Of a stretch of DNA of 64,000 nt, positions 45,369 to 53,300 are shown piece by piece. The DNA comes from Sphingomonas sp. ERG5 (GTDB taxonomy: Bacteria > Pseudomonadota > Alphaproteobacteria > Sphingomonadales > Sphingomonadaceae). The position numbers and the translations under genes are program-made. The first letter of the stretch is position 1. Each line of letters opens with the position of its first letter. The stretch lies in assembly GCF_000803065.1 (NCBI RefSeq), contig NZ_JSXI01000018.1, positions 1 to 64,000 of the forward strand, written 5' to 3'. The notes beneath the pieces are model-generated. The model worked only from the letters and a program-made list of their open reading frames with translations. It had not been told where the DNA came from and searched no databases.

Positions 45369-45532
45369 ATGCTGTTCGTGCTGTTATTCGCTCGCACATT
45401 TTTCCATGCTGTTAAGTTGGATTTTCGCGCCGAATTCGCTCATTCTTTTCAACGGGTTATGAGCCAATATGCTGTTATTCAATAACAGCATCGAAACAGC
45501 ATGATAACAGCGGCATTTTCAGCCGGAACAGC
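45369..45532. repeat. Intergenic word array C (TAACAGCAT)
   Basis: This lies in a 301-bp gap between convergent genes. Forward ATGCTGTT(A) copies start at 45369, 45379 (TGCTGTTA), 45406 and 45469. Reverse TAACAGCAT-type copies start at 45483, 45495, 45505 and 45527. The copies at 45469-45479 and 45481-45491 form a perfect 11-bp hairpin around a single C. The local sequence is AT-rich compared with its neighbours. I see no gene in the gap, apart from a 24-codon frame starting in the 3' tag. Confidence 0.8.
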
Positions 45533-45554
45533 GTGGTTCCGGGCGGGTTGATAC

Positions 45555-45567
45555 TCTGGTCATGTCA
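45555..45567 (+). other. 13-bp tag TCTGGTCATGTCA after array C
   Basis: Identical to the tag at 32861-32873 and in the same place relative to its array. The ATG at 45562 opens a 24-codon frame, MSKSRDDARFRRRPARSF and on, ending at 45636. It shares M-S-x-S and A-R-F with the frame at the array B tag. Confidence 0.55.
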
Positions 45568-45578
45568 AAGAGCCGCGA

Positions 45579-45623
45579 CGACGCCCGGTTCAGGCGTCGC
45601 CCGGCACGATCGTTTCACGATCG
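45579..45623. terminator. Two tandem hairpins between convergent genes
   Basis: First stem CGACGCC (45579-45585) with GGCGTCG (45593-45599). Second stem CGATCGT (45607-45613) with ACGATCG (45617-45623), a TTC loop. They lie between array C and the DUF177 stop and could end transcripts from either side. Confidence 0.5.
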
Positions 45624-45644
45624 GACACGGCATTGAATCGCCGG

Positions 45645-46175
45645 TCAGTCCTTTTTCTGGTCGAGCAGCCCCTTCAGTCCCGCCAACGCACCGAGCGGCT
45701 TCAGTTCGTCCTCGCTGATCACGCCCGCCGCACGCAGCGCCGCCGCCGCATTGGGTCCGCGCGGGAAGGGATCGAGCGCCAGCGCCATGGTTTCCGCCGC
45801 CGCTTCGCCGAGATCGATCGCCGACCCGGCATAGAACATGGTGTCGAGCGCATCCTCCGACAGCTCGATCTCCTCCTCATCCACCGCGTCATCGGCGATG
45901 AAGCGCAGGGCGACATCCTCCTCGACCTTGGCCGGAATCGGATCGTCGGTGACCGAACAGGCCTGCACCACCGCCGCCGAGACATGGCCGCGCGCGACGA
46001 TGCCGGCGGCCTCGCTGCGCACCTTGAATTCCCCCTCGAGCCGGTCGACCGCAAGCAGCCCGAAGCGCGCCGCGATCGCCGCGCGTTCGGCTTCATTGGC
46101 GGCGATCGACACGGTGCGTTCGCCGGTGCCGAAGGTGTCGATCCGTTCCGGGCGGGAAAATTCGGGCGCGCTCAT
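45645..46175 (-). CDS. DUF177 (YceD) family protein
   Basis: A 176-residue YceD/DUF177 protein. Family features are the central VVQACSVTDDPIPAKVEEDV and the acidic DAVDEEEIELSEDALD block, followed by GEAAAETMALALDPFPRGPNA. In many bacteria the gene lies upstream of rpmF and plsX and is linked to 23S rRNA accumulation. Here it sits at the end of a unit after the CBP3 chaperone, which it overlaps by ATGA. I see no rpmF or plsX nearby. Confidence 0.88.
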   Translation of the reverse strand: MSAPEFSRPERIDTFGTGERTVSIAANEAERAAIAARFGLLAVDRLEGEFKVRSEAAGIVARGHVSAAVVQACSVTDDPIPAKVEEDVALRFIADDAVDEEEIELSEDALDTMFYAGSAIDLGEAAAETMALALDPFPRGPNAAAALRAAGVISEDELKPLGALAGLKGLLDQKKD

Positions 46176-46690
46176 GGCAATTGCCCCGTCATCACCGCAT
46201 CCAGCGGCAGCGCGGTGAGCGCGGCGTCGAATGCGACCAGTGAATCGCGCGCATGACCGACCGCCGGGGCGCCCGGATCCACGCCGCGATACAGGTTGCG
46301 CAGCAGCGCGGGCGGGAGGTCGCCCGCCGCCAGCCCGTCGCGATAGGCGCCGATTCGCCCGCCGAGCATGCTCATCATCTTGCCGATATGTTTGCCGACC
46401 ACGACATCGCCAATGCCGAGTTCACGCAGCTGGCCGTCCATGTCGGAGACGAAATGTTCGGTCAGCAGCGCACTGGTCGCGGCACCCGCCGGGTCCTTTT
46501 CGAGCCGCAACACGACGAACGACAGGATCGCCGCGACCATGTCGAAACGGCCATCGACCGTGTCGGGCACTTGTCCGTCCAGATACCAATGCGGCGCGCG
46601 CGCTCGCGTCACCACCGCATTATAGAGCGGCAGCGCGCTTTCGGACCGGCCCCCGAATATCCCCCCGAACATCTTGGCCATCAACCCCAT
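46172..46690 (-). CDS. Ubiquinol-cytochrome c chaperone (CBP3 family)
   Basis: A 172-residue helical protein of the CBP3/UQCC1 family, which guards newly made cytochrome b in bc1 assembly. Family blocks are LYNAVVTRARAPHWYLDGQV-like, the DMVAAILSFVVLRL helix, FVSDMDGQLRELGIGDVVVG, and IGKMMSMLGGRIGAYRDGL. I start at the ATG at 46690, preceded by GGAG; the open frame is longer upstream but without homology. It is divergent from bamE (129 bp). A quinone-dependent bc1 chain is implied, in line with COQ9 in the window. Confidence 0.9.
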   Translation of the reverse strand: MGLMAKMFGGIFGGRSESALPLYNAVVTRARAPHWYLDGQVPDTVDGRFDMVAAILSFVVLRLEKDPAGAATSALLTEHFVSDMDGQLRELGIGDVVVGKHIGKMMSMLGGRIGAYRDGLAAGDLPPALLRNLYRGVDPGAPAVGHARDSLVAFDAALTALPLDAVMTGQLP

Positions 46691-46819
46691 CTCGACTCCA
46701 AACTGCCTCAAACGGCCCTGCGCCCTTGTTTGGCCACGAAGCTCGGCATATTGAGACGAACGGTCCGCGATGCAATGCGCGTTTACCTGAGTATGCGTAG
46801 TGCCCCCTGGGAGAGTTTG

Positions 46820-47320
46820 ATGAGCGCCACCACTGCCCAATTGATGAGGGGCCGATTGATACTGGGTGCCGCCCTCGGCCTCGCGACCCTGGCCGCCGGG
46901 GCCTGCACGCCGCTGCGTTCGCATCAGGGCTATATCATCGATGCCGATCTGGTGAATTCGGTCCAGCCCGGCGTCGATAATCGCACGTCAGTGCTGCAGA
47001 CGCTGGGCAAGCCGAGCTTCACCAGCCAGTTCAACCAGGGCGACTGGTATTATGTCGCGCGCGACACGCGCAACATCGCCTTCAACAACCCCAAGGTTGT
47101 GACGCAGATCACGCTGCGCGTGATGTTCGATCAGAACGGCACCGTCACCGGGGTGAGCCGCGGCGGTATGGATCAGATCGCCTCGATCAGACCCTCGGGC
47201 GAAAAGACGCCGACGCTCGGTCGCAAGCGCGGCCTGTTCGACGAACTGTTCGGCAATATCGGCACCGTCGGCGCGATCGGCGGTCAGCCCGGTGGCGGCG
47301 GTGATCGCGACCAGCCGTAA
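46820..47320 (+). CDS. bamE: Outer membrane assembly factor BamE (SmpA/OmlA)
   Basis: BamE is a lipoprotein of the BAM complex that inserts beta-barrels. The 166-residue precursor has a lipobox LAAGAC with Cys29. The fold follows: YIIDADLVNSVQPGVDNRTS, VLQTLGKPSFTSQFNQGDWY and the VVTQITLRVMFDQNGTVTGV strand. The C-terminal glycine-rich tail (IGGQPGGGGDRDQP) is lineage-specific. The ATG at 46820 has a GGGAGAG ribosome site, and an 11-bp hairpin follows the stop. Confidence 0.92.
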   Translation: MSATTAQLMRGRLILGAALGLATLAAGACTPLRSHQGYIIDADLVNSVQPGVDNRTSVLQTLGKPSFTSQFNQGDWYYVARDTRNIAFNNPKVVTQITLRVMFDQNGTVTGVSRGGMDQIASIRPSGEKTPTLGRKRGLFDELFGNIGTVGAIGGQPGGGGDRDQP

Positions 47321-47332
47321 GAATTGGGCCAG

Positions 47333-47360
47333 CCGGATCTCGCCGAAGAGCGAAATCCGG
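47333..47360 (+). terminator. Hairpin terminator of bamE
   Basis: Arms CCGGATCTCGC (47333-47343) and GCGAAATCCGG (47350-47360) pair with a single mismatch around CGAAGA, 12 bp after the bamE stop. Confidence 0.6.
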
Positions 47361-47480
47361 GACTGCCACCTTACTATTTCCTGACAGACCGGTTCCCGCT
47401 CCATTCAGCGCGCGCTTGCGAAAAAGCGCGCGTGACGGCGTGTCCTCCACGCGCCGTCGGCCAACAATGGAGTAAGAATC

Positions 47481-47999
47481 ATGCGTAAACTGATCATCAC
47501 GGCGCTGATGGTGGCGACTGCCGTTCCCATCCTCGCCCCCAGTGTCGCAAACGCGCAGTCGCAACGCGAAGTGAATCGCGACCGCCAGGATCTCCGCCAG
47601 GAGCAGCGCGAATTGCACCGCGCCTATCGCAACGGCGACCGCCATGACATTCGCGAGCAACGCCGCGACGTGCGCGAAGCGCGCCAGGAATTGCGTGAGG
47701 ATGTCCGCGACCGCAATCGCGCCTGGGGCCGCAACGACTGGCGCGGTTATCGCGATCATAATCGCGGCATCTATGCCCGTGGCAACTGGAATGCGCCGTT
47801 CCGCTACACCGCGTTCCGCCCCGGCATCCGCATCGCGCCGAGCTATTTCGGGTCGCGTTATTATATCGCCGATCCGTGGCGCTATCGCTTGCCGCTTGCC
47901 GGCCGCTACCAGCGCTGGGTGCGTCACTATAACGACGTGATCCTGGTCGATACGCGGCGTGGGATCGTAATCGACGTGATCCGCAACTTCTACTGGTAA
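47481..47999 (+). CDS. RcnB-like periplasmic protein
   Basis: A 172-residue exported protein. The signal peptide is about 1-26 (MRKLIITALMVATAVPILAP, then a VANAQ cleavage site). An Arg/Glu/Gln-rich helical region follows (NRDRQDLRQEQRELHRAYRN and REARQELREDVRDRNR). The RcnB-like domain comes last, with WGRNDWRGYRDHNRGIY and DVILVDTRRGIVIDVIRNFYW. RcnB in E. coli modulates nickel/cobalt efflux, but most members in sphingomonads are of unknown role. The leader (47400-47470) contains two GC hairpins, one with GCGCGC arms, and may be regulated. Confidence 0.82.
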   Translation: MRKLIITALMVATAVPILAPSVANAQSQREVNRDRQDLRQEQRELHRAYRNGDRHDIREQRRDVREARQELREDVRDRNRAWGRNDWRGYRDHNRGIYARGNWNAPFRYTAFRPGIRIAPSYFGSRYYIADPWRYRLPLAGRYQRWVRHYNDVILVDTRRGIVIDVIRNFYW

Positions 48000-48006
48000 G
48001 CAAGCC

Positions 48007-48083
48007 GGTGCCGGTCCGCTCCGCCGCCAGGCCGCCCATTCAGCATAGCCTGTGGGTGACCAGACGGGGAGCGGGCCGGCACC
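48007..48083. terminator. Large inverted repeat between convergent genes
   Basis: Arms GGTGCCGGTCCGCTCC (48007-48022) and GGAGCGGGCCGGCACC (48068-48083) pair over 16 bp with one G-T wobble. The 45-base loop is long for a terminator. It lies between the RcnB-like and pbpC stops. Confidence 0.5.
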
Positions 48084-48103
48084 CCGCTTCACTCCGCCAG
48101 CCG

Positions 48104-50359
48104 TCAGCGGATCGTGAAAATGATCTGATCGACCACCCGGCCGCCGACATCGATCAGGCTGAGTCGGTGTTGTCCCGGACCCGCCAGCACCAATGGATGC
48201 GAATCCGCCGCGCCGAGATCGCGCTTGTCGAGCCGCAAGCGGTGCGCGGTAACCTCGCCCGACACGCCGATCGCCAGCCTTTGCCGGTCGGGCGGAATAT
48301 CCGGGTCGATCGCATACACACTGCCCGATACCGGATTGACGATGCGCGGGCGGCGCGCGCCTTCGGGCGCGACCGCGATGTGCGTCTGGGCCGTGCCGGC
48401 GAGAAAATATTCGCGGCGCGGTTGTTCGACCGCATTGGCAAAGCGGATCGCACGCTCCTCGATGCCCGACGGCCGTGCCGGCCGCACGCCGGGGCGATCG
48501 GCATGGAGCGCGAGCATCAGGTCGCGCCACACCGGCGCCGCGCCGCTGGTGCCGGACACCGCGCGCATCGGATCGCCCTCCAGATTGCCGACCCACACCG
48601 CGACGGTGAAACGGTCGGAAAAGCCGATGCACCAATTGTCGCGCATCGCCTTTGACGTGCCGGTCTTGACCGCCGCCCAGAAGGGCAGACGCAGCGCACT
48701 GTCGAGGCCGAAAGTGCCGGCGCGGGCATTGGCGTCGGCGATCATGTCGGACACCAGCCAGGCGGCCTGAGGCGTGGTCACCACGCGCGGCGCGGGGCTT
48801 GGATCGTCGGCGGTGAGGCGAAGCGGAGTCCAGCGCCCGCCATTGGCCAGCGCGCGATAGGCGTCGGCCTGTTCAAGCAAGGTCACTTCGGCCGAGCCGA
48901 GGGCGAGACTGAAGCCATAATAGTCGCCATCCTCGGTCATGCCGCGATAGCCCGAATCCCAGAGCCGGTCGCGAAAAGCGTCGACCCCGACCAGCAACAA
49001 AGTGCGCACCGCCGGCACGTTGAGCGACCCCGCCAGTGCGCTGCGCGCCGACACCGGCCCCTTGAACCCGCGATCGTAATTCTGCGGCACATACAGGCCC
49101 GATGCGGTGTCGAGCTGCACAGGCGAATCGTCGAGGATCGACGCGGGAGTAAGATAGCCTTTCTCGATCGCCTGGGCATAAAGGAACGGCTTCAAGGTCG
49201 ATCCGGCCTGGCGATAGCTTGATGCGCCATCGACGGCGGGCGCGGTCGAGGCGCCCCCGATGCCGCCGACATAAGCCAGCACGTCACCGCTGGCATTATC
49301 GACCACCACCACCGCGCCGTCGCGCGCGCGGCTGCCGCCCAGCCCCTGGAGCTGACGGCGCAGTGCGATCGTCGCGATGCGTTGAATCCGCGCATCGAGC
49401 GTGGTTTTCACGCGCAGGCCCGGCTTGGTCAGCAGTCGCTGGCTGAGATGCGGGGCGAGGCCGGGATCGAGCGCGAGGCTGCGCGCCGGGCCAAGCATCG
49501 AAGCCGCTTCGCCGGGGAAGCGCGCGCAATCCGCTTCGCGCGAAAGCGCACAGGCGCGGCGTGCGACGATACGCGGATCGGCCTGCGGATTGGGCAACAA
49601 TGCGGCGAGCAGCAGCGCATCGTCCCGTGCGAGCGTTTCGGGCGTCTTGCCGAACAGGCCAAGCGCCGCCGCACCCACTCCCTGTGCTTCGCCGCGGAAC
49701 CCGGCGAGGTTGAGATAGGCCTCGAGCAGCTGATCCTTGCTCCAGGCACCGTCGATCGCCCAGCCGGCGCGGATCTGGCGCAGTTTTTCCAGCACGCCGC
49801 GCGACCCGGGATTGGCAAGGTCGGGTGCGAGGAACCCGGCAACCTGCATCGAGATGGTGCTTGCGCCGCGATGGCGCTTGCCGCGCAGGCGGTCGCGCAG
49901 CGCGCCGACCAGGGCGAGACTGTCGACGCCGCCATGACTGTAGAAGCGCCGATCCTCGGCAGCGATCAACGTGTCGCGCGTGACCGGCGAAACCCGGTCG
50001 AGCGGCGTCCAGGCGAGACGGCGCGCGGCGAAATCGACCCGGGCGGAATCGATCAGCGTGCCATCCCGGTCATAAAGCCACGCCTCGGACGGGTGCCAGG
50101 CGGCGCGGACTTGCCGATAGCCAGGCAAAGGCGGCGGCTGAGTCGCATAATCGGCGGCGGCGACCAGACCGATCACGGCCGCCATGCCGGTCAGGGTCAG
50201 GCCCTTCTTGCTGGTCAGCGCCGCCCACCAGCGTTTCGGCTGTGCCTCGCGAAGCGCCGTCTCGCCCTTTTTCCAAAGGTTGAGAAGGGCGGAACCGCCT
50301 GCCCGAACCCGAGCCCAAAGGCTCAGGGCGAGCGAGGGTCTTGGATCCGAGTCGGACAC
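48104..50359 (-). CDS. pbpC: Penicillin-binding protein 1C
   Basis: PbpC is a bifunctional peptidoglycan synthase. The 751-residue protein has a cytosolic start, one membrane helix near 52-72, and a GT51 domain with AAEDRRFYSHGGVD and GASTISMQVAGFLAPD. The transpeptidase has the nucleophile Ser387 in GSTLKPF and the KTGTSKAMRDNW box, and a BiPBP_C domain closes the protein. I start at GTG 50359, one base after the macroglobulin stop. Genes for PbpC and YfhM-type macroglobulin travel together in many proteobacteria, where the pair is thought to trap foreign proteases and repair the wall. Confidence 0.93.
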   Translation of the reverse strand: MSDSDPRPSLALSLWARVRAGGSALLNLWKKGETALREAQPKRWWAALTSKKGLTLTGMAAVIGLVAAADYATQPPPLPGYRQVRAAWHPSEAWLYDRDGTLIDSARVDFAARRLAWTPLDRVSPVTRDTLIAAEDRRFYSHGGVDSLALVGALRDRLRGKRHRGASTISMQVAGFLAPDLANPGSRGVLEKLRQIRAGWAIDGAWSKDQLLEAYLNLAGFRGEAQGVGAAALGLFGKTPETLARDDALLLAALLPNPQADPRIVARRACALSREADCARFPGEAASMLGPARSLALDPGLAPHLSQRLLTKPGLRVKTTLDARIQRIATIALRRQLQGLGGSRARDGAVVVVDNASGDVLAYVGGIGGASTAPAVDGASSYRQAGSTLKPFLYAQAIEKGYLTPASILDDSPVQLDTASGLYVPQNYDRGFKGPVSARSALAGSLNVPAVRTLLLVGVDAFRDRLWDSGYRGMTEDGDYYGFSLALGSAEVTLLEQADAYRALANGGRWTPLRLTADDPSPAPRVVTTPQAAWLVSDMIADANARAGTFGLDSALRLPFWAAVKTGTSKAMRDNWCIGFSDRFTVAVWVGNLEGDPMRAVSGTSGAAPVWRDLMLALHADRPGVRPARPSGIEERAIRFANAVEQPRREYFLAGTAQTHIAVAPEGARRPRIVNPVSGSVYAIDPDIPPDRQRLAIGVSGEVTAHRLRLDKRDLGAADSHPLVLAGPGQHRLSLIDVGGRVVDQIIFTIR

Positions 50360-50360
50360 C

Positions 50361-53300
50361 TCACCGTTGCGCCACGGTGACCGGCGCATTGGGCAGCTGG
50401 GCACGGATCGCGGGCGAGTACATCGCCTCGACCCGTGTCGGCGGCAGGCTGAAATGGCCGGCGCCGTTCATGCGCATCAGATAGACGATGGTGAAGCTGC
50501 CGCGCGGTACCCAAGCGAAATAGCCGCGCCATGAATCGCGCCGCCGTTCGACATAGGAAGCCTGCACCCCGGCCTGCACATCCCAAACCTTGCCATCGCC
50601 ATCGACCGCGGTGAAATTCTCGCCATCGCCGGCCTTGGCCTGCCCGGCGAGGATCTGCGACTGGCCACCGAGATTGCCGACGATCGTCGCGCCCGCCGGG
50701 ATCGGGTCATTGACCACCACCCAATTGCGTTCGGCCGAAGCCTCAACCGTGATCGTCACCTTGACCACATCGCCGCGCGTCAGCGTGCCGGGGGTGCGGG
50801 CCTGCACCGTTTCGGTTTTTTTGGTCATCTTATAGCCAGCGAACAGCGGCTGTTTGAGCGGCACCGCGGCCGAGACCGAGACCATCGCCCAGGGGCCGGC
50901 GGGACCGGCCTGCGCCATTTTCAGCGGCGTCGTCGCGGCCGGAAGCGGGAACGACGCCTTGCGCAGATCGACCGCGAGCGGCCAGGAGCGCGTGATCGTG
51001 CTCGAGCCAAGCGACAAAGTGGTGGGCCCGGTGATCGCCGATGCCGGATAAAGCGCGCCGAACTTGCGGGCGGCGACCGTGCCCCAGGCATTGGCGGTGG
51101 TCGTGTCCCAATGGCCGCGCAGCTGACGCAGGCTGACGCCGACCATCATCTTCGGCGCATCGTCCTGCCAGCCGGGTCGGCCAAGCGTCGCGATGACCGC
51201 CTTGATCGATGCTTCATCGCCCGAGGACATCAGCCACCACGGCGCAGTGTTCTGATCGGACAGATCGAGCCGGGTGCCTTCATAGACCAGGCGCGTGCGC
51301 AGTACCGCCTCGGCGCTCGATTTGAGCGCGGCGGCATTGGCGATGCCGGGGATGCGATCAAGCGCGACGAGATAATCGGCGAGCGTGCTGGTCGGCATCT
51401 CGTTCGGCGCGATGCCGATCTGACCAAGCATGCCCGGCGTTGCCACGCCCTGCCGCGCCAGCGCGGTGAGGGCAGCGACGCGCTGAAGCCGTACATCGCC
51501 ATATTCCTCGCGCCGCAAGCGTCCGTCGAGCACCGCCTTCATCGCCTCGATCATCCGCGTGCGCGGCGCTTCGGGGATCGGCAAGCCGGCCTCGGCGGTC
51601 ATCGACATGACATAGGCGGTCAACGCCTCCGAGCCGGTCAGGCTGTCTGACGGCCAGTAGCGCAACAGCCCGTCCGATGCCTGATAGGTCGGGATGCTCG
51701 CCGCAAGCCGCGCCCAGGCGCCGCCATCGCCGAGCGCGACCGCGCGCGACAGCGTCTGTTCGAAACATTCATAGGGATAGGCCGTCATAAAGGCGCGAAC
51801 GCCCTGCAACGGCGGCTGGAGCGTATCGTCGAGCCGGATATCGACCACGCCGCGGCCAGGCAATGCGCCCGCCGGCGGTGCGATCGCGATCGACGTATCG
51901 TTGCCGATGCGGGCAAGCGTCGCCGCCCAGACCTCGACCGGCACCGCGGGGATGACATCCTGGCTGACCGTGATCTGGTCGACCGCCTTCTTGCCGTCGG
52001 CCACCGCCTTCACTTGCCAGCGCAAGGTCGCGATATTCTCCGGCGCGGTCAGGTTCCACGCGACCGGCACCGCGCCGCCCGCCGGAATGGTGACGGTCAG
52101 CGGACGGCCTTCGGCCACGCGCGGCGACACATCCACCGTCGCGGTGACTTTCATCGGCTTGTCCGAGCCGTTGCGCAGCGTGAACGCGGCGGCATAGAAA
52201 TCGCCCGAGCGCACCAAAGTCGGCATGCCCGCGAAGATCGAGAGATCCTGCGCGGTGCGCACCGCCGCCATGCCGGTGCCGAACAGATCGGCGCCGTCAG
52301 TGGCGATCGCGACCAGCTTGAACGAGCTGAGCGCATCGGACAGCGTCACCGGAACCCGCGCCTTGCCTTGTGCATCGAGCGCGACGCGGCCCTTCCATAG
52401 CAGCACCGGCTGGAAATTCTCGCGGTTGAGGCCCGACAGATCACCGCCACCGCCGCCGCCGGCCTCGACCGCCTTGCGGCCATAATGGCGCTTGCCGACG
52501 ACCTGCATCTGCGCCGTCGAGGTGAGCACCGAGAGCGAGCGTTCGCCCATCATCGCGGTGAGCACATCCCAGCTGTCATTGGGGGCAAGCTGAAGCAGCG
52601 CTTCGTCGACCGCGACAAAGGCGACATCAGCGGTGGCCGCCGGCTTGCCGTCGGGTGTCTTTACCTGGATATCGACCTGCGCGGTGTCGCGCGCGGCATA
52701 GCGTTCCTTGTCCGCCTTGACCGCGACCTGCAGCTTGTGCGTGTCCCAACCGACCTTCACCTTGGCGATGCCAAGGCGGTAAGCCGGCTTGGCGAGGTCG
52801 ACCAAAGCGGTCGGTTCCTGCCCTTCGGGCGGTCCGCTGGCGAGGCCAAGGCTTTGCGCGATACCATTGACCCAGCTCCAGAAGCCGCTTTGCACACGCC
52901 CGCGCACCGCCATGACCGAGACGAACACGTCGGGTGCATAACTGCCCGGCATCTTGACCTCGACCACCGGATCCTTGCCCGACAGCGTGGTCACGAAGCT
53001 GGACAGCACGCCTTCGCGCTCGACCGTGACCAGGGCGGTCGCTTCGCGGAACGGCATGCGCACCTGGAAGCGCGCGGTTTCGCCGGCCTTATAGTCGGTG
53101 CGTTCGGGCACCAGATCCATGCGGTCGCCATTGTCGCCGCCGAACCACCAGTCGTCATCGCCGGCCAGCCATACCGAGCGTGTCGCACGCGCGACATTGC
53201 CGTTGCCGTCCGCCGTGGTCGCGACGGCATAGACTTCGCCCGAGACACCGGGATCGGCGGCGCATTGCGCCAGCCCCTGCGCATCGGTGGTCGCGCTGCA

